Notes under the pieces: model-generated
Seen by the model: the letters and a program-made list of their open reading frames with translations, nothing else
Databases searched by the model: none
What the model was told of the DNA's origin: nothing
Shown here: positions 8,820 to 17,870 of the stretch, piece after piece
Position numbering within the stretch: position 1 is the first letter of the stretch
How the letters are laid out: the number at the start of each line of letters is the position of its first letter
Origin: a virus
Virus record (IMG/VR): IMGVR_UViG_3300020411_003161
Location: 1-64,000 of that record
DNA: 64,000 bases
Strand: one strand, 5' to 3'
Position numbers and translations under genes: made by a program

Positions 8820-11800
8820 CTTCCAAATGTCATCATACCAGTTATTTGATTAACTGGAGCAAATGCTCCTGTAAATTTGTAAGTTTTACCATTATATTTA
8901 AAAACTATACCCTCTGATGGTATTATAGCATCCAACCCACCTATAGCATTCAACCTATCCAATTGAACTTTTAGTTTACTTAATTTATTTAAATCACCAC
9001 CACTTCGTATCGTAGATATTGCAGCTTTTACTTTTGCTCTAATACTTTGTATCGACTTATCTGGATTTACTGCTAACCAACCCTCTACATTTTTCATTAT
9101 CTCAGCACCAACACCAAAAAATAATTCCTCAAATGGTTTCATATTATCTTTGACCATCTTAGAATGATCCATTTTATCTGTAGTTAATACCCAATCTAAA
9201 AACTTTGGGTAGTCTTTAAAATCTTTTTTAATCATTGGTATGGTATATGATTTATCAAAAAATGCCCATCGTTTTGTTAATTTAATCAATATATCATTTG
9301 TTAACTTTGGATTATCGGTTTGTTTAGCACCATTCATAATCCACTCCTGCCAATAATGTTGATGATATAAAGCTAGGGTATCATTATCCTTCAATCCATA
9401 TGTTGATTGTAACTTCTTCAATTGCCCTAAAAACTTATCCTTCATCTTTCCAAAGTCTTGATGTTTAGGAACATTGAGAAAATTTGGTTTCCCAATCTTA
9501 TATTTTTTCTGTATGTTTTGATTTATTTGTTTTATCATTCCAGCTAACATTCTTGCACTATCTTTTGCCTGTCCGACAACTCTTGCACTATCATCATATT
9601 CCAACGCTCCATGAAATATAATTTGAGTAACATCATAATTAATTACATTCTCACTAGCAGGCCACAAAACCTCTAAGTTCATCCATTTATTACCATTACC
9701 GAAAATCTTAACCTGTTGTTTCTTACTTAAAGAACCTATAGCCTTTTGTAAGTCCCTAACAGCAAATACGAAAGCATCTCTTATCTTTCCCCTACCTTTG
9801 AATTTAGATTGAACACCCTTAACACTTAAAGCACTTTTACCACTATTTTTTATATGTCCTTTATTACGAGCAACAATTAATCTCCCATCTCTCCAACTAA
9901 CCATAAGATTTTGCCCATCTAATTTTTCTGTAACTCCATCTTCTCTATTTAATTGTCCACCCAAACCCATAGTGATAATTTTTTTCAAATCACCAAATGT
10001 TAAATCTTTGTCATCAAAAGGATGTGCCATATGTCCGTATGCTCCACCCATTAATAATAACTCCTTTCCGTTTCTTGATTTTTTTGAATTTAATATTTCT
10101 TGATAAACAACTTTTAATCTTCCTTTGTCTATTTCTTTATCTTTATGTAATTTTTCCATTTCTGGTTTATTAATCACAAGTTTTGGTTTTTCGCCCGGTT
10201 TATTACTACCAACAGTCGGTACAGCATAATAGGCTTTTCTAAATCCAAACTTTTTAGCAGCTATATGACCTTTACCACCATATTTTTTAACCAAATCTTT
10301 TTCTGCCTCTTCTCTGGAATATCTAATCTTAATACCTCTACGCATCAATCTTTGTTTCCAAATCTTGACTTTCTTAGATACTTCTGCTAGTGACTTCACT
10401 TCTTTTACTATCGACAATTCATCATGTTGTTCATCACCAACTCTTTCAGGTGTTTGTTCTGGCTCTTCAGCATCCATTTGTTTTGCTGTATCTCGACTAT
10501 GTTTCACTACAGATTTTCTTGTATTTGCCAAATCATCAACATACTCATAATCTTGATTAGATAAAATCATATCAATGTGGTCTAACCAACGATTCCACAA
10601 TTCAGTACCTACATAATCTGATAAATTTTGAGCACTTGGTTCATTAATACCAGCTGGACCAAACGAAACAGAATCCACTGGACCTTTTGGATAATCAGTG
10701 TCTTTTCTATAATCTCTGTATTGTGATTTGTAACTATCAAAATCTACTAACATATCAGATAGTTCCCACCCCAATCTTCCGGCCTCAATAGCAGCTCTTT
10801 TTTCATAAGCACTTAAACTTGAAAACATAGAAGGACCGTCATCTACTTCACCCGCAGTATTTAAATTGCTATTTTCAAACAAATGATTATAAAACTCAAA
10901 CAACTTTTTAAACTTATTTGTCATCATATTATACACATTCTTATCGTAATATCCAAATGCCTTTTTAAATAATTTTTGTCGTTTTTTATCATCAAATTCA
11001 GAAGAACCTAATAACTGTCTCATCACAGTTCCACTAACTTCCTTACCAGCAACACTTACACTCTGATGTGGTGCTGTCATAATATATCCGTGCTCTTTGT
11101 GTCCCTTTAAATTACCTTTATTCTTTTTATAATCCTGATAATAAGTTAAACCACCACTCTTCTTTTTTCCACCAATTAATCTACCAGCATCTTTCTTACC
11201 AAAAATATAAATAACTGCAGTTGTTTCTGGGTCGTATTTCTTTAATAAATTATTTGCAACATATGGCATTTTCTCTTGAACTATACGATTCTTTGGTACA
11301 CCCATCTTTATCATATGTTGAACCTTTTCTTTAAAGTTCATTGGATGTCTTGGTGGTTTCTTTATATTCGATGTAGTGATATAAACCTCATCCACTTTAC
11401 TCTCTAACCATTTATAAGTTTTTAAATGATGTGGACCAAATGGTTGAAATCTTCCAGGATATATACCAATTACTTTTTTAATTTTAGATGGAGCTTCATT
11501 TACCCTTTTATAACCACTCATTGAATTGGTTTTATTTTTATTAATCTTTTTTCTTTTTGGGCTACCTTGAATTACACCATCACCACCAACAATTCCCTCT
11601 TCATCAAAAATATTAACTCGACTATGAATCCTAAATGTAGCAGCTTTTCTTCCATTTATTGTTGGCATTCCATGTTTATCTTTACCGATACTTTTGACTT
11701 TCATCTTTTTATTTTTAAATTTACCAACAAGGATAGTATCACCAACTTTAATTGGTATATTGATATCCTCTTTCATTATCTTTTGTTTTTCAATCCATCG

Positions 11801-12526
11801 TTTTCCACGATAATTCTTAATAGGTTTTTTAATGAATTTATTGATTCCCTTTTTCATCAACATATCAAATTTCTTTTGGGCGGCTTCTTCACCCAAAGTT
11901 TTTGAATTATCCACCATCAAAAAGTTCTCATTTCCAAATAATCCTTGAAAAGAAATCTTATTTTTCTGTACATCCTTCCAACTATCTTCTACTAACTCAG
12001 GATTAAGTTTTCTTGGTCTTTCCATATTTCTTTTTTGAGCTACTTCTAAATCCGTATGGACAAAAACCATAAAACAATCATAACCTATCTCTTCTAATTC
12101 TTTCTTTTTCTTTTTTATAGAACCATATTTATGCCCCGTACCATCGATTATCAACCCCAATCGACCATCCATATACATTTTTTTACGGGCTTTTGTTAAT
12201 TCTTTTGCTCTACTTCTCAATCCACTATAATCTTCATAATCAGGATCTGTAAGTTGTCTAAATAGTTCTTCTGGCATATCGTCTAAGTCTGTACCAAATC
12301 CGTATTTCTTTAGCATACGAGTTAATTCTTTATCTTGATTAACAAGCTTCATACCATAAGCAGATACATTGACTTTCTTTGGTATTCCAAATAAACCCTG
12401 AGAGACAAACCCTTTACCACTACCAGGACCACCAGCAAGAAATACTGCTTTTAAAATACCAGGATCGTTGATACCCTCTTCTAAAAAAGGCTTAGTTATT
12501 TCTTCTACTAATTTCTTTAAACTCAT
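8816..12526 (-). CDS. Multidomain P-loop kinase, NMNAT-like adenylyltransferase and RNA-ligase-like protein
   Basis: 1236 residues with at least four modules. Residues about 27-235 are a P-loop kinase: Walker A AGGPGSGKG (31-39), IDGTGH (127-132) and FVHTDLEVAQKRNMER. Residues 258-300 look like a small SH3/KOW-type barrel (VGDTILVGKFKNKKMKVKSIG). Residues about 351-545 are an NMNAT/cytidylyltransferase domain: GIYPGRFQPFGPHH (a HxGH variant) and the late VSGTVMR motif. The C-terminal part is a nucleotidyltransferase-superfamily ligase: EKLDG with Lys868, WMNLEVLW (948-955), EGIVFKY (1205-1211) and KTYKFTG (1214-1220). Candidate protease sites LEE|G (15-18) and VNE|A (342-345) fall at the N-terminus and just before the adenylyltransferase. 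Together with the CCA enzyme it suggests RNA or tRNA end healing, sealing and possibly NAD metabolism. The exact substrates are unknown. Confidence 0.85.
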   Translation of the reverse strand: MSLKKLVEEITKPFLEEGINDPGILKAVFLAGGPGSGKGFVSQGLFGIPKKVNVSAYGMKLVNQDKELTRMLKKYGFGTDLDDMPEELFRQLTDPDYEDYSGLRSRAKELTKARKKMYMDGRLGLIIDGTGHKYGSIKKKKKELEEIGYDCFMVFVHTDLEVAQKRNMERPRKLNPELVEDSWKDVQKNKISFQGLFGNENFLMVDNSKTLGEEAAQKKFDMLMKKGINKFIKKPIKNYRGKRWIEKQKIMKEDINIPIKVGDTILVGKFKNKKMKVKSIGKDKHGMPTINGRKAATFRIHSRVNIFDEEGIVGGDGVIQGSPKRKKINKNKTNSMSGYKRVNEAPSKIKKVIGIYPGRFQPFGPHHLKTYKWLESKVDEVYITTSNIKKPPRHPMNFKEKVQHMIKMGVPKNRIVQEKMPYVANNLLKKYDPETTAVIYIFGKKDAGRLIGGKKKSGGLTYYQDYKKNKGNLKGHKEHGYIMTAPHQSVSVAGKEVSGTVMRQLLGSSEFDDKKRQKLFKKAFGYYDKNVYNMMTNKFKKLFEFYNHLFENSNLNTAGEVDDGPSMFSSLSAYEKRAAIEAGRLGWELSDMLVDFDSYKSQYRDYRKDTDYPKGPVDSVSFGPAGINEPSAQNLSDYVGTELWNRWLDHIDMILSNQDYEYVDDLANTRKSVVKHSRDTAKQMDAEEPEQTPERVGDEQHDELSIVKEVKSLAEVSKKVKIWKQRLMRRGIKIRYSREEAEKDLVKKYGGKGHIAAKKFGFRKAYYAVPTVGSNKPGEKPKLVINKPEMEKLHKDKEIDKGRLKVVYQEILNSKKSRNGKELLLMGGAYGHMAHPFDDKDLTFGDLKKIITMGLGGQLNREDGVTEKLDGQNLMVSWRDGRLIVARNKGHIKNSGKSALSVKGVQSKFKGRGKIRDAFVFAVRDLQKAIGSLSKKQQVKIFGNGNKWMNLEVLWPASENVINYDVTQIIFHGALEYDDSARVVGQAKDSARMLAGMIKQINQNIQKKYKIGKPNFLNVPKHQDFGKMKDKFLGQLKKLQSTYGLKDNDTLALYHQHYWQEWIMNGAKQTDNPKLTNDILIKLTKRWAFFDKSYTIPMIKKDFKDYPKFLDWVLTTDKMDHSKMVKDNMKPFEELFFGVGAEIMKNVEGWLAVNPDKSIQSIRAKVKAAISTIRSGGDLNKLSKLKVQLDRLNAIGGLDAIIPSEGIVFKYNGKTYKFTGAFAPVNQITGMMTFGR

Positions 12527-12573
12527 ATAACTACTTTTGTATTTAAATTAGACATAGTTTTTCCCCTATATCT

Positions 12574-12581
12574 ATAAATAT
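12574..12581 (-). promoter_or_regulatory. ATATTTAT element upstream of 12526
   Basis: The minus strand reads GTTATATTTATAGATA in the 73-base gap before the multidomain ligase gene, 47 bases before its ATG. This would start the transcription unit that runs through the CCA enzyme and the terminase. A promoter role is inferred. Confidence 0.5.
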
Positions 12582-12599
12582 AACATTAATAAAACTAAT

Positions 12600-12785
12600 T
12601 TAGGATTGTTCTATTATTACGAATTGTTTATTTGGTTCAGCAGCTTGTAGTGTAGCCATCTTCGATTCAGCAGAAGATTTTGTTACAAATGACTCCACTT
12701 GCTCTTTTGCGGGACCCTCATAAGCTATATTAGACGGCCACCCAGCTGGCTTTTCTGTTTTTGATTTGAAAATTACATATGGCAT
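12600..12785 (-). CDS. Small protein next to endolysin, unknown function
   Basis: 61 residues starting MPYVIFKS. I chose the ATG at 12785 because GGAGG lies eight bases upstream and the start follows the endolysin stop by one base; a longer in-frame start at 12818 would run into the endolysin gene. The sequence is soluble-looking, with a PAGWPSNIAYEGPAKEQ segment and a helical alanine- and serine-rich middle. No membrane segment is present, so it is not an obvious holin despite its position beside the endolysin. I do not recognise the family. Confidence 0.65.
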   Translation of the reverse strand: MPYVIFKSKTEKPAGWPSNIAYEGPAKEQVESFVTKSSAESKMATLQAAEPNKQFVIIEQS

Positions 12786-12786
12786 T

Positions 12787-13263
12787 TTAAACCTCCAATG
12801 CTCTTCTAAACCAACCATAGTAAAACTTTTCTAAGACTGGTTTACGGGTTACTAAATCTGCATAATACTTAACTCTATATGCTCTTACTCTTTGTAACTC
12901 AACACCATCCATAGCAGCAATAGTTTTGGGACCCATACCACCATCTACGACTAAACCAGCACCTTTGGCATTAGCAGCTCGTTGTAGAATCTTAACTGCT
13001 CTACCTCTACCTTGGTTTACACACATATCAAAGTAGATATGCCTTAAATCTTCAGGTAAACTCTCTACTTTGTTTTTATCCCAATAGTGTTCTTTGTAGA
13101 TATCTTTAGCTTCATCTTCTGTAAGCTCTTTTATATCCACATCTGGATGGCTACGCTTTGCAATCCCAAAATTAGTTTCACCCCCTGGATCTTTAGGATC
13201 ATTAACATAACCACCTTCATGTTTTAATACAACTTTTATTATATCATCAAATTTTACTAACAT
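12787..13263 (-). CDS. Endolysin, GH108-type muramidase with peptidoglycan-binding end
   Basis: 158 residues, the usual length of the family. The N-terminal Glyco_hydro_108 signature is clear: KHEGGYVNDPKDPGGETNFGIA at residues 14-35, with the catalytic glutamate expected at Glu16. A WDKNKVESLPEDLRHIYFDM stretch follows. The second half (VNQGRGRAVKILQRAAN, VDGGMGPKTIAAM) matches the PG_binding_3 companion domain. The enzyme would cut the glycan backbone of peptidoglycan at lysis or, if virion-bound, at entry. There is no signal peptide, so export would need a holin, and none is visible nearby. It lies eleven bases after the start region of the kelch-like fibre gene's end and is preceded by an AGGAG-type site. 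Confidence 0.9.
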   Translation of the reverse strand: MLVKFDDIIKVVLKHEGGYVNDPKDPGGETNFGIAKRSHPDVDIKELTEDEAKDIYKEHYWDKNKVESLPEDLRHIYFDMCVNQGRGRAVKILQRAANAKGAGLVVDGGMGPKTIAAMDGVELQRVRAYRVKYYADLVTRKPVLEKFYYGWFRRALEV

Positions 13264-13274
13264 AACCTTACTCC

Positions 13275-16034
13275 TTAATAAACATGTGCTGAACCACTTA
13301 TACTTCTAACCAATGTAGTGTCTAATGAACCCTCTGTATATTCTTCAGTACAACAAGCATGAGATGCATAACAATCCCATTCCCAACCACCAACATAAAA
13401 TGCTGCAGTTGAAGTACCACCACCAGCAAAGGTTAACCTAGCTGTTCCTAAAGTAGGACCAGTGCTCCAATTAGTTCCATCATAAGTTTCTGTATTATTT
13501 TTATAGGTGTTTGCATATCCTGGATTAGTTATTCCACCAAAGATTACTCCATCATTTTGAGTTCCAGCTCCACCCATATGAGACCTACTAGTAGTTACAT
13601 CTTCACCAGTAGCCCAAGAAGTTCCATCCCATTCTTCTACATTTTCATTACCAGTAGTACCAGTAGAAGTACCACCTGCAGCAACAGCAGCTCCAACAGT
13701 ACCAAAACCAGCTCTCCATCCTTGTGACTGTACCGTATCATTACAAGCAACCCAAGTCGTTCCATCATAACCTATTGTCTCATTATGATCTGCACCATGA
13801 TAACTATTGATATTATATTCTGTCCAATGATCAAAAACCCTGCATGATTTGGCCAAAACACCATTAAATGCAATTATACTATTTTGAGTACCAACCGATG
13901 ACCAAGCAGCTCTGCAGACGGTTGTATTATTCCCCTCTGTCCAACTTGAACCATCATATTCTTCAGAATCATCTGTATTACCATCAACTGCATTGGATGG
14001 ACCTTCATATTGAACTCCACCAAATGCAGTAGCTGCATTTTGTGTACCAGCACCACCCCTAGCAGCATGTTCAGAATTCGTAGAAGTTGGTGATACTGTC
14101 CAAGAAGTTCCATCATAACACTTCACCTCTTCGGATATACAATTATTATTTGTGCTCGGCGCAGGTGGTGGACAATATCCATTGAATAAGATTTGAGCGT
14201 TCTGTGTACCAACGGCTGTACGAAAAACCTTTCCATCACCAATAGTTCCACCAGCACTCCATGTTCTATCAGTGACACTTGAACTTAAATAAGAAAAATT
14301 AATTGTACCTAAAGTTCTGTTAATCCATACTGAACCAGGACCTAATGTATTTATTGCAGGATCAGATGTTAATAATGGAATCTGCATTGGTTCTGTAGAT
14401 TGTAATTTAAATGAACCAGTTACAAGTAAATTACTTGGTGTGGATACATTATCCAACCCAGCACCATCACCATAAAATTTTGTAGATGGCGTTCCGACAC
14501 TTGTAGCCTGCACATTACCAAATGAACCAGTTGAAGCTAATGAACCACTTATATTTCCAAATCCTTTTGACAATTGAGCCGAACCAGATACTGTTCCTGG
14601 AGTAGCTGTTGCAGTTACATTCGTTAGATTAGAACCATCACCAACAAATTTAGATGCACTTATTGTACCTTGAGCTCTAACTCTACCAAATGAAGCAGTT
14701 GATGCTAAGGAAGCACTAACTTTATTATCATTGACTAGTACCTTACTAACTCGCAAATGACTATTTGCATGTACTGAAGTAAATTGACCTGAACCGAATG
14801 AAGCAGTTGAGGCAAGTGATTGACTCACACTACCATTAGTATTACTTGATGCAGATATTATTCCATCTTTAGCAACCAATTCTTTAGTTACTAAACTATT
14901 ACTTAAATTTCTATCCCAATGTTCTGTACAACATCTATAATTAGAATAATCATATTCACTAGGTGTTCCCTCAAATTGAAACCCACCAGCAATTACTGCT
15001 GCATTCATACTAGCATCAGTTGTTGATTTCGCATCAATTCTACCATTAAGGGCATCATTACTAGTGCTCCAAGCCGTTCCATCCCATAAACAAGTAGTTG
15101 CAACATGAGTTGTATCCCAATCTGTAGTACCACCAACCATACCAGTATCATTAACAGTACCAAATGCTGCAGCAGCTATTCTTTTTTCTGAAAAAGCAGT
15201 CTGAGTAGTCCAAGAAGTTCCATCATATTCCTCTACAAAATTACATCTGAGATTTTCACCAGCTATATGTTGTCTGAGGCCATAAGAAGCATAAATTGGC
15301 TCTCCACCACCCATAATTAGTGTTGCATTTTGACTACCACCAGAACTAGCTATACCAACAGCACCACAATTAGAATTAGTTGGAGTATTGTTATAAGCAT
15401 TAAAGACATTCCCAACAGTCCAATCCGTTCCATCATACTCTTCAACACAAGAATAATCATTATAAGTGTAAGTTCCAGCACATGAAGCACCACCCATGGT
15501 TACAGCAGCATTTTGTGTTCCTTGAGTAGTTAATTGAGAACGACCTGTATTCATAGCTTCTTGTGTAGCCCAACTTGAACCATCATATTCTTCTGTACAA
15601 GTTCTAGAAGTATGTGCTGATGGTCCTGGTCTATTTTGGCCAGTTAATCCACCATTAATTAATCCAGCATTTTGAGTTCCAGTACCACCCACTCCAGCTA
15701 TCGCTGTAGTTATTGCACCACCCTCAGCCCAAGCTTCACCATCATATTCATAGGTTTCGTTACATATATTTTCATGATCATCACCACCACCAGCATATAA
15801 AAATGCATTTTGACTACCCATTCCAGCACCTTGCATGCGACCTGGAGACATAGCTTGTCCATTTGTCCAAACACCACTTGCCATACTTGAACTATTAAAA
15901 GAAAAATTTATAGCAAGATTAGATCTGTTTATCCAAACTGAACCATCAGCTATAGCTGGTGTTGTTGGATTAGTATCGTAGGCTTGAACTGCTGCGGCTG
16001 TACTGCCTGTTATGTCTGCTGAAAAAATCTTCAT
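13275..16034 (-). CDS. Kelch-like fibre or adhesin protein
   Basis: 919 residues. Two blocks of kelch-like propeller repeats (about 1-375 and 560-905) share the pattern 'GTQNAxxxxGG ... EEYDGTSWTxG', roughly 45-55 residues per blade. Between them, at about 380-555, lie fibre-type 'SGS-LAST(A/G)SFG' segments as in the neighbouring fibre proteins. Such proteins are expected on the tail or fibre tips and to bind host-surface glycans. Cys residues in pairs (for example NYRCCTEHW and HACCTEEY) stand out. The start codon lies only six bases after an ATATTTAT element and has no visible Shine-Dalgarno sequence. Assignment to a virion fibre is from composition and context; the ligand is unknown. Confidence 0.8.
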   Translation of the reverse strand: MKIFSADITGSTAAAVQAYDTNPTTPAIADGSVWINRSNLAINFSFNSSSMASGVWTNGQAMSPGRMQGAGMGSQNAFLYAGGGDDHENICNETYEYDGEAWAEGGAITTAIAGVGGTGTQNAGLINGGLTGQNRPGPSAHTSRTCTEEYDGSSWATQEAMNTGRSQLTTQGTQNAAVTMGGASCAGTYTYNDYSCVEEYDGTDWTVGNVFNAYNNTPTNSNCGAVGIASSGGSQNATLIMGGGEPIYASYGLRQHIAGENLRCNFVEEYDGTSWTTQTAFSEKRIAAAAFGTVNDTGMVGGTTDWDTTHVATTCLWDGTAWSTSNDALNGRIDAKSTTDASMNAAVIAGGFQFEGTPSEYDYSNYRCCTEHWDRNLSNSLVTKELVAKDGIISASSNTNGSVSQSLASTASFGSGQFTSVHANSHLRVSKVLVNDNKVSASLASTASFGRVRAQGTISASKFVGDGSNLTNVTATATPGTVSGSAQLSKGFGNISGSLASTGSFGNVQATSVGTPSTKFYGDGAGLDNVSTPSNLLVTGSFKLQSTEPMQIPLLTSDPAINTLGPGSVWINRTLGTINFSYLSSSVTDRTWSAGGTIGDGKVFRTAVGTQNAQILFNGYCPPPAPSTNNNCISEEVKCYDGTSWTVSPTSTNSEHAARGGAGTQNAATAFGGVQYEGPSNAVDGNTDDSEEYDGSSWTEGNNTTVCRAAWSSVGTQNSIIAFNGVLAKSCRVFDHWTEYNINSYHGADHNETIGYDGTTWVACNDTVQSQGWRAGFGTVGAAVAAGGTSTGTTGNENVEEWDGTSWATGEDVTTSRSHMGGAGTQNDGVIFGGITNPGYANTYKNNTETYDGTNWSTGPTLGTARLTFAGGGTSTAAFYVGGWEWDCYASHACCTEEYTEGSLDTTLVRSISGSAHVY

Positions 16035-16040
16035 ATATCA

Positions 16041-16048
16041 ATAAATAT
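16041..16048 (-). promoter_or_regulatory. ATATTTAT element upstream of 16034
   Basis: The minus strand reads ACTTATATTTATTGATATATG. The core ends six bases before the ATG at 16034, which leaves no room for a normal ribosome binding site if this is a -10-type element. Confidence 0.45.
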
Positions 16049-16054
16049 AAGTAT

Positions 16055-16083
16055 ATTACATAATCGAATTATTTGATTGTCAA
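16055..16083 (-). promoter_or_regulatory. Sigma-70-like promoter candidate
   Basis: On the minus strand a consensus TTGACA (16083-16078) is followed after exactly 17 bases by TGTAAT (16060-16055), one mismatch from TATAAT. It lies just upstream of the ATATTTAT element and of the kelch-like fibre gene at 16034, so that gene may have both a host-type promoter and the phage-specific element. Sequence match only. Confidence 0.35.
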
Positions 16084-16089
16084 ATATTT

Positions 16090-17196
16090 TTATGATGATG
16101 TATTTCTTTGTCCCCCACCAAAATTCTCAATATTTCTTATAATAACATCCGGATTAAAAATTTGTTCATAATTTGTATATGGACATTCATGAACATTATT
16201 ATCAAATTGGTAATCAAACATATAACTACCCATCGTCTGATTTGCTAAAATTGGATTTTTAGCAATAATATTATTATGAAAATCATATCCAAAAACTTTA
16301 GGTGATGTCCCAATCCACAAAACTGTTGATGGTAATTGAAATGCCCTAGCAGCATGTTGTAAACAACTGTCATTTAAAACTCTAATCGATGAATTAGCTA
16401 ATATAGAAAATAACTCTATATTTGACATTTGTCCATCAATTCTCTCAACACCATTTAAAATTGGTGATTCTTTTCTACATACATGATAAATGTGAAATTC
16501 ATTTACAAATCTATTTACAATTTGTTGTGAAAGTTCGAATGGTATATCCCTACACCAATTATAAGGATATTTTTGTCCCACAAATGGACCACCATTAGTT
16601 TGTAATACCATCGTTGGTTTTTCCCTTATCCATATTGATGAAAGTTGTTGTTGTGCATAATTTAAAATAACACCCGGCGTCATCTCCTTTTCATTATATT
16701 CCAAATCCATCAAATCACACCAGTTATGTATCAAATGTTGAGATTTTTGTACATGAGCAGTTTGATTATAAGCTTCATGTCTATAAAGTATTGTATCTTT
16801 GTCTCTAATATAATCATCATAAAAATGTGGTGTATTTCCTATCTGATAAAGTTTATCAACAATAGGATGATTAGACCAAACCTCAGGCCAAGAAGCAACT
16901 ATAATTAATTTCCTATCATTATATTTAGACTTTAAAGCAGGTAATAAAGCAGTAGCTGCTACATTCTTTCCCAAACCTCCTTGGACATGCCAAATCAAAT
17001 ATTTGTCTTCAACAACATTATTCCTACTCATATCCTTAGTTTCAATCTCTTTATTAGTAACCTTTTTCACATCTTTATCATAAGAAGACCAACTAGAACC
17101 TGATGATTTTTTTGATGATTTGTCAGCAGAAGACCAAGTAGATTTATCTTTTGAACTAACTTTCTTTACATTTTTAACTTTAGTTTTCTTTTTCAT
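16090..17196 (-). CDS. GT9-like (heptosyltransferase-type) glycosyltransferase
   Basis: 368 residues. After a Lys/Ser/Trp-rich low-complexity N-terminus (1-60, with WSSADKSS and WSSYDK repeats) comes a Rossmann-type start, IWHVQGGLGKNVAATALLPAL (about 68-88), which corresponds to the GGLGD...P.L loop of ADP-heptose:LPS heptosyltransferases. The C-terminal half has the matching NDSCLQHAARA...STVLWIGTSPKVFG donor-site pattern. GT9-type enzymes transfer sugars to LPS or proteins in the cytoplasm. Here the gene is the last of a series with four 2OG-Fe(II) oxygenases (one-base overlap with the preceding gene), so it may glycosylate a hydroxylated phage protein or alter the host surface; this is inference. 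Confidence 0.8.
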   Translation of the reverse strand: MKKKTKVKNVKKVSSKDKSTWSSADKSSKKSSGSSWSSYDKDVKKVTNKEIETKDMSRNNVVEDKYLIWHVQGGLGKNVAATALLPALKSKYNDRKLIIVASWPEVWSNHPIVDKLYQIGNTPHFYDDYIRDKDTILYRHEAYNQTAHVQKSQHLIHNWCDLMDLEYNEKEMTPGVILNYAQQQLSSIWIREKPTMVLQTNGGPFVGQKYPYNWCRDIPFELSQQIVNRFVNEFHIYHVCRKESPILNGVERIDGQMSNIELFSILANSSIRVLNDSCLQHAARAFQLPSTVLWIGTSPKVFGYDFHNNIIAKNPILANQTMGSYMFDYQFDNNVHECPYTNYEQIFNPDVIIRNIENFGGGQRNTSS

Positions 17197-17870
17197 TAAA
17201 CAACCCTATTAAATAGCAATTCTGTTAAACTTCCCTTATCACCCACACCACCCTTTGGAACGATATTCATCGATATACTTTTTCTTACTATATTTGTAGT
17301 ATTCATCGGTACAGAATGTTGTAAATATGATGGAAATAAAATAAACTTTCCCACATCAAAGGATATTGCAAATGAGTTCCAAGTATTTGGATTTTTTTCA
17401 TTAAATTTTTTTTCAATTGAAAAAGTATTAAAAGAAGAAAAAGCCTGTGGTTTATGAAACTCAATAGCGGATGTATCATCCGCCACTCCCCCATAAAAAA
17501 ACACTCCAGATATTATACTATTAGGGTGTGTATGTGCAATATGTGATTGACCTGGCTCCTTATGTGATACCCATGTTTGGGAAAAAATCCATTCATCTAC
17601 ATCATAACCCAAAACTTTATCGTTATATTCTTTAACTTTTTTTAAAATATATTTTTTAAATTCTTTACATTCAGGCTCATCCAATATATAAGTGTTTTTA
17701 GAATGGCTACCATATTGTTTAGTGTTTCCATTACTATCTGGATTATGCTCCTGTTCATCAAAAAAATTACAAATTTGTGCATATTCGTTTGGTAAATTTA
17801 TCAAACGAATGGGTGTTGGATATATATTCATATCATATGAACCACCTTCCCTTATAGTTTCACTCATCAT
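17196..17870 (-). CDS. 2OG-Fe(II) oxygenase, TIGR02466-like
   Basis: 224 residues. The double-stranded beta-helix iron site is visible as HTHPNSIISGVFF (His113, His115) and the distal FPSYLQHSV (His185), the pattern of the TIGR02466 group of putative 2-oxoglutarate/iron-dependent oxygenases. These enzymes hydroxylate proteins or small molecules, consuming O2 and 2-oxoglutarate; the substrate here is unknown. A second Met at residue 14 (MNIYPTP) preceded by a purine-rich stretch could be the true start. It overlaps the upstream oxygenase by four bases and the GT9-like gene by one base. It is one of four such genes in a row and most similar in layout to 17867-18499. Confidence 0.85.
   Translation of the reverse strand: MMSETIREGGSYDMNIYPTPIRLINLPNEYAQICNFFDEQEHNPDSNGNTKQYGSHSKNTYILDEPECKEFKKYILKKVKEYNDKVLGYDVDEWIFSQTWVSHKEPGQSHIAHTHPNSIISGVFFYGGVADDTSAIEFHKPQAFSSFNTFSIEKKFNEKNPNTWNSFAISFDVGKFILFPSYLQHSVPMNTTNIVRKSISMNIVPKGGVGDKGSLTELLFNRVV

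Noticed and set aside
12600-12785. Holin next to the endolysin
   Set aside because: No hydrophobic membrane segment; the protein looks soluble.
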